From contig JAFRHG010000002.1 in assembly GCA_017433375.1 (NCBI GenBank), positions 91,361 to 155,360 of the forward strand: a DNA stretch of 64,000 nt, in the 5' to 3' direction. This document shows positions 50,718 to 59,592 of the stretch, piece after piece (position 1 is the stretch's first letter; each line of letters starts with the position of its first letter). A program made the position numbers and the translations under genes. The DNA is from Bacillota bacterium. GTDB taxonomy: Bacteria; Bacillota; Clostridia; Peptostreptococcales; Anaerovoracaceae. The notes under the pieces were generated by a model that was not told the DNA's origin, searched no databases, and worked only from the letters and a program-made list of their open reading frames with translations.

Positions 50718-52213
50718 TGAACATCGTGCTCACCACCATCGACCATCACCGGGCGGACCTCTCCCAGAGGGAGGTTTTCGCCTGCACGGAGGACCAGGCG
50801 AGGGAAGTCTACGAATATGCAAAGGCAACGGAAGGCATTTCCGGTGCCGTTCTGCTGAACACCTGCAACCGGACGGAGCTGTATCTGTCCCTGGAGGACG
50901 GCGCGGAAGCGGATCCATTCCGGATCCTTTGCCGGGTGCTGGGCGTGGAGGAAGAGACCTACGCTCGCCTGCAGCGGACTTTGGAAGGGGAGGATGTGCT
51001 GCGCCATCTCTGCCTGCTTACCGCAGGGGCCGAATCCCAGCTATGGGGCGACAGCCAGATCATCACCCAGGTGGGGGAGGCCGCCCGGCGGGCCCGGGAA
51101 GAGGGCACGGCGGACAGTCTGCTGAACACGGTTTTCCGTCTGGGGATCACCGCGGGCAAGGAGATCCGCACCCATGTGGATCTGCACATCCACGACGCCT
51201 CCACGGCGGAGAAGGCGGTGGAGAGGATCACCGAAGAGGAGGAAATCCGCAGCGTCCTGGTCATCGGAAACGGCGCCATCGGCAGGATGGTGGCCGAGAA
51301 ACTGGCCCGGGCCGGCCTGGACACTTCCATGACCCTGCGGAAGTACCGCCACAGCGAATCGGTGGTGCCCGAGGGCGTGCGGCCGGTTCCCTATGAGGAG
51401 CGCTATCAGGTCATGGAATCCTGTGACGGCGTGGTCAGCGCCACGGCGAGTCCCCATGTAGTGGTGACCAGGGAAGGCATGGAGCAGGTGGAGGACCGGC
51501 CCCGGATCCTTATCGACATGGCCGTTCCCCGGGACGTGGATCCGAAGGTGGGCGAGCTGGATGACGTCAGCTGCTGGAATATCGACGACATCAGCCGGGG
51601 CCATCACCGGGAACTGAAAAAGCAGCAGAGAAAAGAGCTGGAAGACTACATCGAGGATCAGGTGGAGGAGTTCCGGCGGTGGGAAGCCTCCAAGGAAAAG
51701 GTGGAGGACAAGATCCGCCGCCTGACGGACCCCGGCAGGGACCGGAGCGAGAGGAGATACTTCCCCCTGTTCATCGATTCTTTGGACCGGACGGCGGTGG
51801 TCATCGGCGGCGGCAACATCGCCGAGCGCCGGGTCATGACCCTGGCGGAGTTCGGCTTTGCCATCACCATCGTTTCCGAAGATCTGACGGAGACCCTGGC
51901 CCGCCTGGTGGAGGGCGACGCGGCGAAGTGGATCGCCCGCCGGTATGAGGACAGGGACCTGGATGACGCCTGGCTGGTGCTGGCCTGCACCAACCACCGG
52001 GAGGTGAACCGGCGGATCGGCGAATACCGGCGGGAGAGGAACGCCCTGGTCAACGTCTGCGACGCCAGGAACGAGTCCACCTTCTGGTTCCCGGCGGTGG
52101 CCCTCAGCGATGAACTGACCGTGGGTCTGGTGGGCCGGGGAACGGACCACATGAACGTGAAGAAGGCGGCATCGGCCCTGCGCCGGGTCGTGGAAAGAAA
52201 GGAATATAAATGA
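50717..52213 (+). CDS. hemA: Glutamyl-tRNA reductase fused to precorrin-2 dehydrogenase (SirC) domain
   Basis: A 498-residue fusion. Residues 1-300 are glutamyl-tRNA reductase: nucleophile Cys50 in LLNTCNRTELY, GAESQLWGDSQI, NADPH loop VLVIGNGAIGRMVAEKLA and ILIDMAVPRDVDP. The normal C-terminal dimerisation region is reduced. From about residue 346 there is a SirC/Met8-like domain (RYFPLFIDSLDRTAVVIGGGNIAERRV). It would make GSA from glutamyl-tRNA and also oxidise precorrin-2 to sirohydrochlorin. An exact 11-mer copy (50818-50828) encodes YAKATEG in a loop. ATG overlaps the upstream stop. Confidence 0.93.
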   Translation: MNIVLTTIDHHRADLSQREVFACTEDQAREVYEYAKATEGISGAVLLNTCNRTELYLSLEDGAEADPFRILCRVLGVEEETYARLQRTLEGEDVLRHLCLLTAGAESQLWGDSQIITQVGEAARRAREEGTADSLLNTVFRLGITAGKEIRTHVDLHIHDASTAEKAVERITEEEEIRSVLVIGNGAIGRMVAEKLARAGLDTSMTLRKYRHSESVVPEGVRPVPYEERYQVMESCDGVVSATASPHVVVTREGMEQVEDRPRILIDMAVPRDVDPKVGELDDVSCWNIDDISRGHHRELKKQQRKELEDYIEDQVEEFRRWEASKEKVEDKIRRLTDPGRDRSERRYFPLFIDSLDRTAVVIGGGNIAERRVMTLAEFGFAITIVSEDLTETLARLVEGDAAKWIARRYEDRDLDDAWLVLACTNHREVNRRIGEYRRERNALVNVCDARNESTFWFPAVALSDELTVGLVGRGTDHMNVKKAASALRRVVERKEYK

Positions 52214-53076
52214 AGATAAGAGTGGGAAGCAGAGAGAGCAGCCTGGCGGTGATCCAGTCGGAGATGGTTATCGATGCCATCCGGGCATGGGACCCCTCCA
52301 TCGAAACGGAGCTGGTGACCATGAAGACCAAGGGTGATCGGATCCTGGACCGGAACCTGGACAAGATCGGCGGCAAGGGGCTGTTCATCAAGGAGCTGGA
52401 ACTGGCCCTGCTGGCGGAGGAAGTGGACCTGACGGTCCACAGCCTGAAGGATATGCCCATGGAGGTGGCGGAGGAGCTGCCCATCCTGGCCATGTCGAAG
52501 CGGGAAGACCCCCGGGACGCGCTGATCCTGCCCGAGGGTGCGGAGGAGATCGACTTCCGCAAACCCATCGGCTGTTCCTCCAACCGGCGGATCCTGCAGT
52601 TGAAGAAGATGTTTCCCCAGGCCCGGTTCGCTCCCATCCGGGGAAACGTCCAGACCCGTCTGGCCAAGCTGGACAGCGGTGACTTCGCCGCCACGGTGCT
52701 GGCGGTGGCCGGACTGAAGCGGGCCGGGCTGGAGAACCGGATCAGCCGGATCTTTGAACCCGATGAAATGCTGCCCGCTGCATGCCAGGGGATCCTGGCC
52801 GTGCAGGGCAGAATGGGATACGAAGTACCTTTCCTGGCGGACTTCATCGACGGGAAGGCGACCCGGGAAGCCCTCTGCGAGCGGGCTTTTGTCCGTGCTC
52901 TGGACGGCGGGTGCACATCACCCGTGGCGGCCTACGCCCGGACCGAGGGAGGCCGGATCCATCTGACCGGCCTGAACATCGACGGCAAAGGCAACCCCTT
53001 CACGGCAGAAGCAGAAGGCCCGGCGGAGGAGGCGGAACGGATCGGCGCGGAGCTCGCCGCGAAGATGCTGCGATGA
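52210..53076 (+). CDS. hemC: Hydroxymethylbilane synthase (porphobilinogen deaminase)
   Basis: A 288-residue HemC. RVGSRESSLAVIQSEMV, KTKGDRILDRNLDKIGGKGLFIKELE, SLKDMPMEVAEELPI and GNVQTRLAKLDSGDFAATVLAVAGLKR are all present, with the dipyrromethane-cofactor Cys in DGGCTSPVAAYA. It joins four porphobilinogen units. A 10-mer motif copy encodes GKGNPF. The start overlaps the hemA stop by 4 nt. Confidence 0.96.
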   Translation: MKIRVGSRESSLAVIQSEMVIDAIRAWDPSIETELVTMKTKGDRILDRNLDKIGGKGLFIKELELALLAEEVDLTVHSLKDMPMEVAEELPILAMSKREDPRDALILPEGAEEIDFRKPIGCSSNRRILQLKKMFPQARFAPIRGNVQTRLAKLDSGDFAATVLAVAGLKRAGLENRISRIFEPDEMLPAACQGILAVQGRMGYEVPFLADFIDGKATREALCERAFVRALDGGCTSPVAAYARTEGGRIHLTGLNIDGKGNPFTAEAEGPAEEAERIGAELAAKMLR

Positions 53077-53133
53077 ACCGGCGCGGCGGCTGGAAGCGCA
53101 AGGCGCCGCCGCCGGCCCGATAAGGAGAACACC

Positions 53134-54597
53134 ATGAACGGCAAAGTATATCTGGTGGGCGCCGGCCCGGGAGCCGGCGGCCTGATAACCCTGAAGGGAC
53201 GGGACCTGATCCGGTCCGCGGACGTGATCGTCTGCGACCGGCTGGTGGACGAGGAGATCATGGAGATGATCCCGGCGGACACGGAGCGGATCGACGTTGG
53301 CAAAAACGCCGGTCATCATCCCGTGCCCCAGGATCGGATCAATGAGATCCTGCTGGAGCAGGCCCGGGCCGGCAAACAGGTGGTCCGGCTCAAGGGCGGA
53401 GACCCCTTCGTTTTCGGCAGGGGAGGAGAGGAACTGGAGCTGCTGGAAGAGAACGGGATTGCCTTTGAAGTGGTGCCGGGCATCACCTCGGCCATCGCGG
53501 CGGCGGCCTACGGCGGCATCCCCGTGACCCACCGGGACTTCTGCTCCTCGGTGCATTTCATCACCGGTCACGCCCGGGCGGGGAAGGAACTGGAGATCGA
53601 TTACGAATCCCTGGTCCGCCTGAAGGGGACCCTGGTCTTCCTCATGGGTGTGTCCAACGCGGGGCAGCTCGCCCGGGGACTCCTGGGCGCCGGCATGGAT
53701 CCGGAGGAGCCCACGGGGATCGTGGAGAACGGCACCCGGAGCAATCAGCGGACTTTCGTCCAGCCCCTGCGTGAGCTGGCTGATGCGGTGGAGAAGCACG
53801 GGATCAGATCCCCGGCCCTGCTGATCGTGGGAAAGGTCTGCAGCCTGGCCGATCGGTTCGGCTGGTTTGACCGGCTTCCCCTGAAGGGCAAACGCTTCCT
53901 GGTCACCCGGCCGGAGGCGGGCGCGTCCCGTCTGGCCGAGGGACTGCGGCAGATGGGAGCTCAGGTCACGGTGCGTCCGGCCATCCGCACGGAGGCCATC
54001 CGGCCCCTGAATATTTCCGACGGTCCGTATGATACAGTTGTTTTTACCAGTGCGGCTGGTGTAAAATCATACTGTGAGAGTCTGCTGGAAGAAGGCAGGG
54101 ATGCCCGCTGGTTCGCCGGCAGGAAGATCGCCTGCATCGGCAGCGCCACGGCGGCGGCCCTGAGGGAGTTCGGACTTCAGGCCGACTTCATACCCTCGGT
54201 GTTCAGCGGCGAAGCGTTGGGCCGGGAGATGATCGACGGGGGATTCGTTACAGGGGATAGCCGGGTTCTGCTTTTGCGCACGGACATGGCTTCCCGGGAT
54301 GTGACCGACGCCCTGGAGCAGGCCGGCATCGCCTACGAGGACATTCCCGTCTACCGGACGGAGCTTCTGGCGGCGGAGGAAACCTTTGCGCCGGAGGAAT
54401 TCGATGTGATCACCTTCACCAGCAGGAGCTGTGTGGAGGGCTTTACCGGCGGGAAGAGCCGGAAGGAATTCGAAGATTGCGTTGCCCTTTGCATCGGCGA
54501 GAAGACCGCGGAGGCGGCACGCCGGTATGGCTTTCAGGTGGTCTGCTCTGAGGAGGCGACCATCGGCAGCATGATCGCAAAGGCAACGGAAATATAG
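53134..54597 (+). CDS. cobA-hemD: Uroporphyrinogen-III C-methyltransferase / uroporphyrinogen-III synthase fusion
   Basis: A 487-residue fusion. Residues 1-245 are SUMT (CobA): VYLVGAGPGAGGLITLKGRDLI, VVRLKGGDPFVFGRGGEELELL and PGITSAIAAAAYGGIPVTHR. Residues about 250-487 are HemD: GKRFLVTRPEAGASRLAEGLRQMGA and DVITFTSRSCVEGFTGG. It closes uroporphyrinogen III and adds two methyl groups to give precorrin-2. The last residues (IAKATEI) come from a 10-mer motif copy at the very end of the gene. TAAGGAGA precedes the ATG. Confidence 0.94.
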   Translation: MNGKVYLVGAGPGAGGLITLKGRDLIRSADVIVCDRLVDEEIMEMIPADTERIDVGKNAGHHPVPQDRINEILLEQARAGKQVVRLKGGDPFVFGRGGEELELLEENGIAFEVVPGITSAIAAAAYGGIPVTHRDFCSSVHFITGHARAGKELEIDYESLVRLKGTLVFLMGVSNAGQLARGLLGAGMDPEEPTGIVENGTRSNQRTFVQPLRELADAVEKHGIRSPALLIVGKVCSLADRFGWFDRLPLKGKRFLVTRPEAGASRLAEGLRQMGAQVTVRPAIRTEAIRPLNISDGPYDTVVFTSAAGVKSYCESLLEEGRDARWFAGRKIACIGSATAAALREFGLQADFIPSVFSGEALGREMIDGGFVTGDSRVLLLRTDMASRDVTDALEQAGIAYEDIPVYRTELLAAEETFAPEEFDVITFTSRSCVEGFTGGKSRKEFEDCVALCIGEKTAEAARRYGFQVVCSEEATIGSMIAKATEI

Positions 54598-54622
54598 CGA
54601 GACAAAACAGGAGGAACACGTT

Positions 54623-55609
54623 ATGGAAATGAAAAACCGGCCGAGAAGGCTGCGGCAGAATCCGATCATCCGGGGCATGGTCCGGGAGACCAGAGCCTCG
54701 AAGGACGGCCTGATCTATCCTATCTTTTTCGAGGAGGGAGAGAACATCAAGGCGCCTATCGACAGCATGCCGGGCCAGTTCCGGTTCAGTCCGGACCGGG
54801 CGTCTGAGGCCATTGACGAGTGCCTGGAGCATGGCATCGACAAGGTGATCCTCTTCGGCATCCCCAAGGAGAAGGATGAGGTGGGCACCCAGGCCTGGCA
54901 CGAGCACGGCATCGTGCAGGAAGCGACCCGGGCCATCAAGAAGGCCTACGGGGATCAGGTATACGTGGTCTGCGACGTGTGCATGTGCGAGTACACCTCC
55001 CACGGCCACTGCGGCATCCTCCACGGACAGGAAGTGGACAACGATTCCACGGTCAGCTATCTGGAACGGATCGCCGTCTCCCAGGCGGCGGCCGGCGCCG
55101 ACATGGTGGCGCCCTCGGATATGATGGACGGCCGGGTCGGCGGGATCCGGCAGGCCCTGGACGACAACGGTTTCCAGAACATCCCCATCATGTCCTACGC
55201 GGCGAAGTTTGCTTCCTATTACTATGGCCCCTTCCGGGACGCGGCGGGATCGGCCCCGGCCTTCGGTGACCGCAGGGCTTACCAGATGGATCCCCACAAT
55301 GGCAGGGAGGCCATGAAGGAAGCCATGCTGGACGAAGAGGAAGGCGCAGACATCCTGATGGTCAAGCCGGCCATCGCCTACCTGGATCTGATCCGGGAAC
55401 TGCGCTATCGGACGGACCTGCCCATCGCCACCTACAGCGTCAGCGGCGAGTACGCCATGATCAAGGCGGCGGGCGCGGCCGGGCTCATCGATGAGTACGG
55501 CATCATGTGCGAGAGCACCGTGTCCATGATCCGGGCGGGCGCGGACATCATCATCACCTATTTTGCGAAGGAGATCGCCGACGCGATCCGGAAAGGAGAC
55601 ATCGGATGA
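54623..55609 (+). CDS. hemB: Delta-aminolevulinic acid dehydratase (porphobilinogen synthase)
   Basis: A 328-residue HemB. YPIFFEEGENIKAPIDSMPGQFRFS, the zinc-binding Cys in VVCDVCMCEYTSHGHCGIL, the Schiff-base lysines in SYAAKFASYYYGPFRDA and ILMVKPAIAYLDLIRE. Intact Cys ligands indicate a zinc enzyme. It condenses two ALA molecules. AGGAGG precedes the ATG. The stop overlaps hemL (ATGA). Confidence 0.96.
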   Translation: MEMKNRPRRLRQNPIIRGMVRETRASKDGLIYPIFFEEGENIKAPIDSMPGQFRFSPDRASEAIDECLEHGIDKVILFGIPKEKDEVGTQAWHEHGIVQEATRAIKKAYGDQVYVVCDVCMCEYTSHGHCGILHGQEVDNDSTVSYLERIAVSQAAAGADMVAPSDMMDGRVGGIRQALDDNGFQNIPIMSYAAKFASYYYGPFRDAAGSAPAFGDRRAYQMDPHNGREAMKEAMLDEEEGADILMVKPAIAYLDLIRELRYRTDLPIATYSVSGEYAMIKAAGAAGLIDEYGIMCESTVSMIRAGADIIITYFAKEIADAIRKGDIG

Positions 55610-56871
55610 AGACGACCAGATCCAGCGAACTGTTTGAACGGGCGAAGCTGGTGATGCCCGGCGGAGTCAACAGTCCGGTCAGGGCATACCGCAGCGTGGG
55701 CATGACGCCCCTGTTCATCGAGAGGGCCAAAGGCAACCGTATCTGGGATGCCGACGGCAACGAATACATCGACTTTGTCGGATCCTGGGGTCCCATGATC
55801 CTGGGCCACGCCGATGACGACGTGCTGGCGGCCATCGGCGAGCGGATGCAGAAAGGCCTCAGCTTCGGCGCCTGTGCCGAGCTGGAGGTGGAACTGGCGG
55901 AACTGGTGGTGGAGAACATCCCCCATGTGGAGCGGATCCGCATGGTCAACAGCGGCACCGAGGCGACCATGAGCGCACTGCGCATCGCCAGAGGATATAC
56001 GGGAAGAAACAAGATCGTCAAGTTTGAAGGCTGCTACCACGGCCACAGCGACGGCCTGCTGGTCAAGGCCGGTTCCGGCGCCATGACCTTCGGCAATCCG
56101 GACAGCGCCGGCGTGACCAAAGGCGCGGCGGCAGATACCCTGGTGGCTTCCTACAACGATCTGGACAGCGTGAAGGCGCTCTTCGCCGGAAACCCGGGAG
56201 AGATCGCCTGCGTCATCGTGGAACCAGTGGCGGCCAACATGGGCGTGGTTCCCCCGGCGGAGGGATTCCTTGCCGGCCTGCGGGAACTGTGCACGAAGGA
56301 GGGAGCCCTGCTGATCATCGACGAGGTGATCACCGGGTTCAGGCTTGCCTTTGGAGGAGCCTGCCAGAGCCTGGGCATTGAGCCGGATCTGGTCACTTAC
56401 GGCAAGATCATCGGCGGCGGCATGCCCGTGGGCGCCTACGGCGGAAAGAAAGAAATCATGGAAACCGTCTCCCCCACGGGGCCGGTCTATCAGGCAGGAA
56501 CCCTGTCGGGCAACCCCATCGCCATGACGGCGGGACTGGTCACCCTGAAGAAACTGCTGGCGGATCCATCGGTCTATGTGCACCTGAATGACATGGGCGA
56601 GCGCCTGGCCGCGGGGCTGCGGGAGATCACCGGATGCACGGTCAATCAGATCGGCTCTCTGGTGGGCCTGTTCCTGACGGATCAGCCGGTGCGAAGCTAC
56701 GCGGACGCGGCGAAAGCCGACACGGAGAAGTTCACGGCCCTGTTCAGGGGACTTCTGGAAGAGGGCGTGTACATCGCCCCGTCACCCTTTGAGTCCATGT
56801 TCATCTCCGCGCCCTTTACGGAGGCGGATGTGGATCAGGTGCTGGCAGCCTACCGGAAGGTGTGGAAGTAA
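55606..56871 (+). CDS. hemL: Glutamate-1-semialdehyde 2,1-aminomutase
   Basis: A 421-residue PLP aminomutase. RSSELFERAKLVMPGGVNSPVRAY at the start, NSGTEATMSALRIARGYTGR, GCYHGHSDGLL, PLP Lys in VTYGKIIGGGMPVGAYGG, and GTLSGNPIAMTAGL. It makes 5-aminolevulinate from the GSA produced by HemA. The start at 55606 overlaps the hemB stop; the upstream open frame is a shadow. It ends the hem operon, although the next gene follows after 63 nt. Confidence 0.96.
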   Translation: MKTTRSSELFERAKLVMPGGVNSPVRAYRSVGMTPLFIERAKGNRIWDADGNEYIDFVGSWGPMILGHADDDVLAAIGERMQKGLSFGACAELEVELAELVVENIPHVERIRMVNSGTEATMSALRIARGYTGRNKIVKFEGCYHGHSDGLLVKAGSGAMTFGNPDSAGVTKGAAADTLVASYNDLDSVKALFAGNPGEIACVIVEPVAANMGVVPPAEGFLAGLRELCTKEGALLIIDEVITGFRLAFGGACQSLGIEPDLVTYGKIIGGGMPVGAYGGKKEIMETVSPTGPVYQAGTLSGNPIAMTAGLVTLKKLLADPSVYVHLNDMGERLAAGLREITGCTVNQIGSLVGLFLTDQPVRSYADAAKADTEKFTALFRGLLEEGVYIAPSPFESMFISAPFTEADVDQVLAAYRKVWK

Positions 56872-56934
56872 GGAGCGAAGCCGACGGCGGCACAGGGACA
56901 CCCCGGTGCGGCAACTCACGAAAAGGAGAACCCC

Positions 56935-58275
56935 ATGGAAAAATACAATCTGGTTCACTACAAGGAAGTCGCGATCCGGGTCGCGGAGGATGAGACCAGC
57001 GACAGCATGCTGTATTCCATCGTCGACATCGTTTCCCTGCTGACCCGCAGCACCGATGCGAGAAAGTACTGGAATACCCTGAAGCAGCGTCTGTCCAAAA
57101 CGGATCCCGACCTTATTGCCCGCTGCCGCCAGGCCTCCCTGCCGGCCCGGGACGGCAAGCGCCGCATGACCGACGTGGCGGAGGCCGATGTGATCATGGA
57201 TCTCCTGAAGGTGATCCCCGGCATCGATGAATCGGAGGTCAATTCCTTCGTGCGGTGGATCCATCGGGGCGGGCGGATGCACGACGTGGTGCTGCCCTTT
57301 AAGATGCTGCCCTTCCAGCCAGGGAGCGCCCGGGTGGCGGTGAACACCATCCACGACGACGACCTGCGCCAGATGGCGGAAGCCGAGTATCAGTACTACA
57401 CAGGCAACGCGCAGAAGGCGGCGGACATCGCCGGTCTGTACCTTGACCACGGCGAGATCAACATCCGCATCACGGCGGCCCACATCTATGTCCTCGCCTG
57501 CATGCACCTGCGCCGCCACGTCAAATCCATGGCCGCCTTTCAGATCCTGGAGAATTCCCTTCAGGAGGCCATGGAGTACCACAGCCCGAAGATCCAGCGG
57601 ATCGCCCGGATGATGCTGTTTTCCGCCCGGGTCATCCTGCACATGCCCACCGACGAGATGGAGCACGACATCACCCAGCTGGTGCCCGAGCTTCCCGAGG
57701 GGCTGAAGACCTGGGCCTGCAGCATCTACTGCTATGCGCTCTACCGGGAGAAAAAGTACGAGCAGATCCTGGGCGTGGTCGAGGCGACCAACGCCTTCAC
57801 CAGCGATGTCTATCCCGTCCCCCTCGGCTACCTGAACGCCTTCGCCGCCATCGCCCTGGTCAACCAGAGACGGATGGAGGAGGCGGAGGAATATCTGGAC
57901 AGAGTCATGGAACTGTGCCAGCCGGACGGCCTCTTCGAGATCCTGGCGGAGATGCAGCTCATGCTCCACGGCATGGTGGACGTGTACATCAAGCCCCGCG
58001 CCCCGGAGGACGCCTCGACCATCGACGCCATCGCCAGCGAATTCTACAGCGGGTGGATGGAGATGCGGGAACTCCTCTCAGAGCACAGCATCCCCCTGAA
58101 TGTCAACAAGACGGAATTCATCATGGCGGTCCTGGCCAGCCGGGGCTGGAAGAACAAAGAGATCGCCGACTATCTGGGCTTCTCCCAGAACACCGTCAAG
58201 AAATATCTTTCCAACGTCTTCGAAAAGCTCCACGCGGATAACCGGCGCGACCTGCGCCGCATCCTCATGCAGTAG
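56935..58275 (+). CDS. LuxR-type regulator with N-terminal BRO-N-like domain and TPR-like middle
   Basis: A 446-residue protein. Residues 1-115 look like a BRO/antirepressor N-terminal domain (SIVDIVSLLTRSTDARKYWNTLKQRL, KRRMTDVAEADVIMDLLKVIP), as in phage and Bacteroides BRO proteins. Residues about 140-375 are helical repeats like TPR or MalT-type arrays (AEYQYYTGNAQKAADIAGLYL, RRMEEAEEYLDRVMELC). Residues 390-446 are a LuxR HTH (SRGWKNKEIADYLGFSQNTVKKYLSNVFEKLH). It has AAAAGGAGA before the ATG and follows hemL in the same direction, so it may regulate tetrapyrrole or neighbouring surface genes. The ligand is unknown. Confidence 0.8.
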   Translation: MEKYNLVHYKEVAIRVAEDETSDSMLYSIVDIVSLLTRSTDARKYWNTLKQRLSKTDPDLIARCRQASLPARDGKRRMTDVAEADVIMDLLKVIPGIDESEVNSFVRWIHRGGRMHDVVLPFKMLPFQPGSARVAVNTIHDDDLRQMAEAEYQYYTGNAQKAADIAGLYLDHGEINIRITAAHIYVLACMHLRRHVKSMAAFQILENSLQEAMEYHSPKIQRIARMMLFSARVILHMPTDEMEHDITQLVPELPEGLKTWACSIYCYALYREKKYEQILGVVEATNAFTSDVYPVPLGYLNAFAAIALVNQRRMEEAEEYLDRVMELCQPDGLFEILAEMQLMLHGMVDVYIKPRAPEDASTIDAIASEFYSGWMEMRELLSEHSIPLNVNKTEFIMAVLASRGWKNKEIADYLGFSQNTVKKYLSNVFEKLHADNRRDLRRILMQ

Positions 58276-58409
58276 GCTGACGGGCTGCCCGGGCATGGAT
58301 AATCAGTCCCTGTCTCCCGGGTTCCCTCGCGATGGGTGACACCGTTTCTGTCGCCGGTTCCCCGGAAAGCTCTGCGGGATGGATGCACGAACACCGGCAC
58401 ACGACAGCA

Positions 58410-58474
58410 GTCGAAAAAGAGTATTCTCCCAAAGGCAATTCCGGGCAAACGGATTCAACCGGCGACAGACGCGC
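58410..58474 (+). repeat. 65-bp dispersed repeat, copy 1
   Basis: It starts GTCGAAAAAGAGTA and ends in GGATTCAACCGGCGACAGAC. It matches 63269-63333 at 55 of 65 positions and contains CAAAGGCAA. It lies just before the Big_2-like remnant. Confidence 0.85.
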
Positions 58475-58481
58475 TGCCAGA

Positions 58482-58556
58482 GACAAAGGCACCTGCACCG
58501 TCTACGCCTACGCGCACAACGGCGTGTCGAAGCTGATCAAAGTAACGGTCAAGTGA
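58482..58556 (+). pseudogene. Remnant of a secreted-protein C-terminus (Big_2-like)
   Basis: The frame here encodes KGTCTVYAYAHNGVSKLIKV plus VK and a stop, nearly the same as the C-terminus of the frameshifted protein ending at 61552 (KGTCTVYAYAQNGVCKALNV plus NVK). Nothing family-like precedes it, so only the end of the gene remains. Confidence 0.65.
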
Positions 58557-58644
58557 GCGCCCCCCCATGGTCGCGGAGGCCGTCTGTTGAACGCCGCAGA
58601 CCGGTGAGACAATGAGGGATCCCCCCTCCTTACTGAATAACAAC

Positions 58645-58682
58645 AGGACTGTTGCACCATGATTAGTGTGGCAGTCCTTTTT
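58645..58682 (+). terminator. Rho-independent terminator
   Basis: Stem AGGACTG / CAGTCCT with inner CAC/GTG pairing, followed by five T. It lies about 90 nt after the surface-protein remnant. Confidence 0.75.
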
Positions 58683-59592
58683 CTGTGCGGCGGATGAGAT
58701 CCCCGTCGTCCGGTGACAGGAAAGCCCATCCGCTGCCAGTGAGTTTCAGCCTTTTTGGGGCCGGCAAGGCGGAAATGGCGGAAATACTCTCACAAGCCGA
58801 GGCGGGGGGGCCGCGCTCCGTTGTGAACCCTGGATCGTATCATCAGGAAGTCACATGTTTTTCGCTTATTTCGCTAAAATCGTAGCTAATGGCAGCGGGA
58901 TGCTTTAGCCTGTGAAAGGGAAAACGCTCCAATTTCCGCCTCCACGGCCGGTTATTGGCCAAAAAGGCTGAAAGAGTTATCATGACCGCCAGTCGTTGTT
59001 CGAGTCGGTTTTCATTTACTCAAGCAGTGGAAGAGAGCACGGCACATATTCCTGACCGATACGTACGGTGCAACGGTAGAGTAAGAGGAGACGCTCACTC
59101 TACCCTGTCAGGTGGCTCTCCAAAGTTTCTTGGGGTTTATGTCACCGACAGAGGATCACTCAGTGGACTGTCTTCTGGGCATACTGACCTGTACATGCTG
59201 AAAAAGCGCAAAGGACAAGCGCGTTAAGGCACTCCTGGAGGCCACCAACCGATCGCGCCCGCCCTGCAGTTGACAGCGGTCTCCAGATGCACAACCGGTG
59301 ACACCGGTTGCGTTGCCGGTTATTTCATGGGAGAAGACTCTCCGGGAGGGGTGCTGTTTAGGGCTCTAAAGGGATATTATTCCGCGATAATTTCTTGTCA
59401 AGGGGAATCAACCGGTGACAAAACACTTCCCAACGCCCTGTGAAACAGAGTTAGAACGAGTCGTTCATTTTAGTTATCGTCAGGAAAACTATCCGTTATA
59501 TTACTAAAAATCGTATGGGCGTACTATGCGAAAACGATTATCATTGGATATCATCAGGAGTCGTGAAAAGAGTCATGAAAGGAGAATCGAAG
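58683..59592. other. Gene-free stretch with degenerate repeats
   Basis: No credible gene was found in this 0.9 kb. It has a GCGGATG...CATCCGC inverted pair at 58688-58733, related to the one at 63244-63267, and several words of ACCGGTGACA type (58700, 59296, 59410). GC content falls toward 59400, marking the start of an AT-richer surface-protein gene. TTATATTAC near 59500 may be a -10 region. Confidence 0.5.

Noticed and set aside
53073..53123. Tiny open frame between hemC and cobA-hemD
   Set aside because: 16 codons overlapping the hemC stop, Arg/Pro-rich, with no sign of selection.
58955..59227. Plus-strand open frame of 90 codons
   Set aside because: No RBS, no recognisable motif, and it lies among degenerate repeats. 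Nothing supports translation.
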